From NCBI GenBank assembly GCA_023415495.1, contig JAEZKK010000010.1, positions 13,421 to 77,420 on the forward strand: a DNA stretch of 64,000 bases, given 5' to 3'. Source of the stretch: Bacteroidota bacterium. Lineage in GTDB: Bacteria; Bacteroidota; Bacteroidia; Bacteroidales; P3. The notes beneath the pieces were generated by a model. That model worked only from the letters and a program-made list of their open reading frames with translations, had not been told where the DNA came from and did not search any database. Both the position numbers and the translations under genes were made by a program. Positions 62,479 through 64,000 of the stretch are shown one piece after another. Numbering within the stretch: position 1 is the stretch's first letter; the number at the start of each line of letters is the position of its first letter.

Positions 62479-62766
62479 ATGGAAATATTGATTACAATTA
62501 TATTAATCCTTTCTATTCTGATTATCTTTTCAACAGAAAAAGCAGAAAGGTTTTTGTATTCTCATATTCTCCCCTTCCTGACCAAAATTAAAATCTTAGA
62601 AAAACACAAGAATAATAATTATTCAAAATTCAACCCAAACCCTGATTTAGATGTTCTTCGCAATCTATTATTTCTTTTGCTTTTGCGAGAACATCATTAC
62701 TTACAGCGTTGCGTTACAGGCAAAAGTGCTTGTGCTTGTAACCAAATAAATACACTGTATGTGTAA
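62479..62766 (+). CDS. Doubtful small ORF with N-terminal helix
   Basis: 95 codons from the ATG at 62479. A hydrophobic N-terminal helix (ILITIILILSILIIFS) and a short basic stretch look protein-like, but from about residue 58 the frame crosses two stable hairpins (62650-62695 and 62713-62742) and the composition becomes atypical (QRCVTGKSACACNQ). The promoter at 62414-62445 supports a transcript. It may be a short membrane protein whose real end is uncertain, or the 5' part of a non-coding RNA region. Confidence 0.35.
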   Translation: MEILITIILILSILIIFSTEKAERFLYSHILPFLTKIKILEKHKNNNYSKFNPNPDLDVLRNLLFLLLLREHHYLQRCVTGKSACACNQINTLYV

Positions 62767-62840
62767 GAAAGCACAGCGTCTTTGGAAGGATAAGGTTTGT
62801 AAACCTCTTTGTTGAGGCGAGGTCAACGATTGAAAATATC
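62650..62840 (+). other. Hairpin-rich, GC-richer segment: possible structured RNA
   Basis: Hairpin 1: GATGTTCTTCGCAA (62650-62663) pairs with TTGCGAGAACATC (62683-62695), about 13 bp with one bulge. Hairpin 2: GTTACAGGCA (62713-62722) pairs with TGCTTGTAAC (62733-62742). Hairpin 3: AGGTTTGTAAACCT (62793-62806), followed by CCTC/GAGG. The base composition is visibly less AT-rich than the surroundings. It is downstream of a good promoter. No known RNA family was recognised. The stretch 62841-62967 holds nothing else I can name. Confidence 0.35.
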
Positions 62841-62967
62841 ATAACACGATATAACTAAAAATCCACAAACCACTATTTATACATTATAAATTACAATGCT
62901 TTCTATTGCATTAATAGTGTAATGAAATTATTTAAAAGAATACATATAATTTTAAAACACAAAAGAA

Positions 62968-64000
62968 ATGGAAATGAAAAGATTTATTATTTACTTCCTC
63001 CTTATTTTTACATCCCTGAATGTTATAAGTCAAGAAATAGTAATTGATATTGATACGTCTTTAGTTCAAAGACTCAATAGAAAAGCCTTTTCAGAATTTG
63101 GTGAGAGTTGGAAATATTTAGGACAACAAAATTATATAAGCTATAATGTTGAGCAAATAAAATACTTTGAGGATAGAACAGATACTATATTAATAAGTAT
63201 ATACAATAATAACTCTAAAAAGAAGAAGAAAAGGTATCTTGCATTATCTGTAAATTCTAAAAGATTCGATTATGAAGAAATATTTAAGTTGAAGAAAAAA
63301 GATATTATTATTGTAGATAAGAATAATAATGAATTTATATATTCAGAATATGGGAAACACCCTTTTTGGGTAAAAAACTATACAATTAGAAATACTTATC
63401 TCGCAGATTATCTTTTTAATGTCCCATACTATAGTCATAGAGCTTCTTTACGAACAAAAATTGCTACTCTTCCTCATATTGGTTATACTAAGGATAGTGT
63501 AATAGATGGTAAGAACTATAAGTTTTATTATTATAGAACATATCATATTTTAGGTGAGAATTGGCATTTCCAGTACTTACATTCTCTATGCTTTAATTCT
63601 GAAAATATTCTTGAGGGTATAGATGTGCAACTTCTTGTTCCAAACTCAGAATATTCAAAACAGTTTATTCCACATAGAATAACTTATAAGTTTACTGACT
63701 ATTCTTTTGAAAAAAAGGATGAAATTGTAGATAGTTTATTTAATCCTGATAATAATATATATGCTAAATATACAAAGCATAATGATAAAAATCCTGCTTA
63801 TTCCTCAATTAAAGAAAATACAAAAGACACCATTTTGACAGATTACTTATTGGACTATCCTATTGTGAATCTAAAAGGAGATACAACAACGATAAGAAAA
63901 GAGGAAGGATGGTTATTATTAGACTTTTGGTTTTTTGGCTGTAAATCATGTAAAGAATGGATTTATAGTCTTAAGCAACAGAGGGATAGTTTGGGATATA
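62968..64000 (+). CDS. Exported thioredoxin-like protein (C-terminus beyond window)
   Basis: 344 full codons are visible from the ATG at 62968; the frame continues past the window. A signal peptide (FIIYFLLIFTSLNVISQ) leads into a long N-terminal domain of unknown type. The visible 3' end is a thioredoxin fold start: LLLDFWFFGCKSCKEW, with the redox CxxC as Cys-Lys-Ser-Cys. This is the layout of TlpA/ResA-like periplasmic thiol oxidoreductases with an added N-terminal domain, common in Bacteroidota. The start rests on the signal peptide; a second ATG two codons in is equally possible. Confidence 0.75.
   Translation, partial: MEMKRFIIYFLLIFTSLNVISQEIVIDIDTSLVQRLNRKAFSEFGESWKYLGQQNYISYNVEQIKYFEDRTDTILISIYNNNSKKKKKRYLALSVNSKRFDYEEIFKLKKKDIIIVDKNNNEFIYSEYGKHPFWVKNYTIRNTYLADYLFNVPYYSHRASLRTKIATLPHIGYTKDSVIDGKNYKFYYYRTYHILGENWHFQYLHSLCFNSENILEGIDVQLLVPNSEYSKQFIPHRITYKFTDYSFEKKDEIVDSLFNPDNNIYAKYTKHNDKNPAYSSIKENTKDTILTDYLLDYPIVNLKGDTTTIRKEEGWLLLDFWFFGCKSCKEWIYSLKQQRDSLGY

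Noticed and set aside
62713..62742. Integron attC-like site
   Set aside because: The GTTACAG...TGTAAC hairpin recalls attC cores, but the inner and outer boxes do not match, and no integrase or cassette series is visible.
1..64000. tRNA, rRNA and tmRNA genes
   Set aside because: No GTTCRANTC-type T-loop with matching cloverleaf, and no rRNA signature, was found by eye; all large gaps were inspected.

Overview
The window is AT-rich, densely coded DNA from a member of the Bacteroidota, most likely order Bacteroidales. Evidence: -7 promoter boxes of the Bacteroidota type (TAnnTTTG, often with TTTG 19-20 bases upstream); proteins carrying a type IX secretion (T9SS) C-terminal sorting domain; two proteins resembling GldN/PorN; an HU-HIG DNA-binding protein; type III glutamine synthetase; a fused Wzc-type polysaccharide copolymerase/BY-kinase; and an ECF sigma / anti-sigma pair of the usual Bacteroidota form. 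Catalase and menaquinone prenyltransferase genes suggest some oxygen exposure and a respiratory chain. No rRNA, tRNA, CRISPR array, prophage or transposase was recognised.

Layout. 1-6.2 kb: dnaG (minus, cut by the window edge), then a plus-strand run with a GT-C-like membrane protein, rdgB, a DUF2148 protein, serS and an extradiol dioxygenase. 6.2-8.4 kb: a loose region with a composite repeat element, two small exported proteins and probable gene relics. 8.4-26.8 kb: almost entirely minus strand, with an Elp3-like radical SAM protein, Wzc/Wza-type polysaccharide export, miaB, a sirtuin, a DUF2520 protein, gltX, AsmA, an Arg-rich RluB-like pseudouridine synthase, DoxX, a C69 peptidase, and pyrH-queA-purS-pssA. 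27-29.8 kb: lipoprotein, frr, a DegT aminotransferase and an initiating sugar transferase. 30-37 kb: catalase, small zinc-finger-like proteins, YqeY, an ATPase-PHP-DRTGG trio and lepA. 37.8-39.7 kb: two tandem T9SS-cargo paralogues. 40-50.3 kb: rsgA, dtd, small membrane proteins, wecB, a polyprenyl synthase, HU-HIG, clpP, two GldN-like genes, an RNA methyltransferase and glnN. 50.3-53.7 kb: an ECF sigma / anti-sigma / outer-membrane operon. 54-62.3 kb: T9SS cargo, lptE, a large DUF2723 protein, menA, a CPBP protease and copA. 62.4-64 kb: a doubtful small ORF over hairpin-rich DNA and the start of a thioredoxin-like exported protein.

Most genes are housekeeping. What the gene calls do not explain is a set of six intergenic arrays (near 6.3, 21.8, 30.0, 37.1, 44.3 and 53.8 kb). 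Each consists of short palindromes or inverted motifs repeated at a fixed pitch of 21, 22 or 23 bp, about two helical turns. The sequence differs between arrays but the pitch is constant within each. Two arrays are copies of a ~256-bp element beginning at a promoter-like box, two share a different palindrome, and one is mirror-symmetric about its central palindrome. These look like one class of regularly phased element and are the best candidate here for something undescribed.
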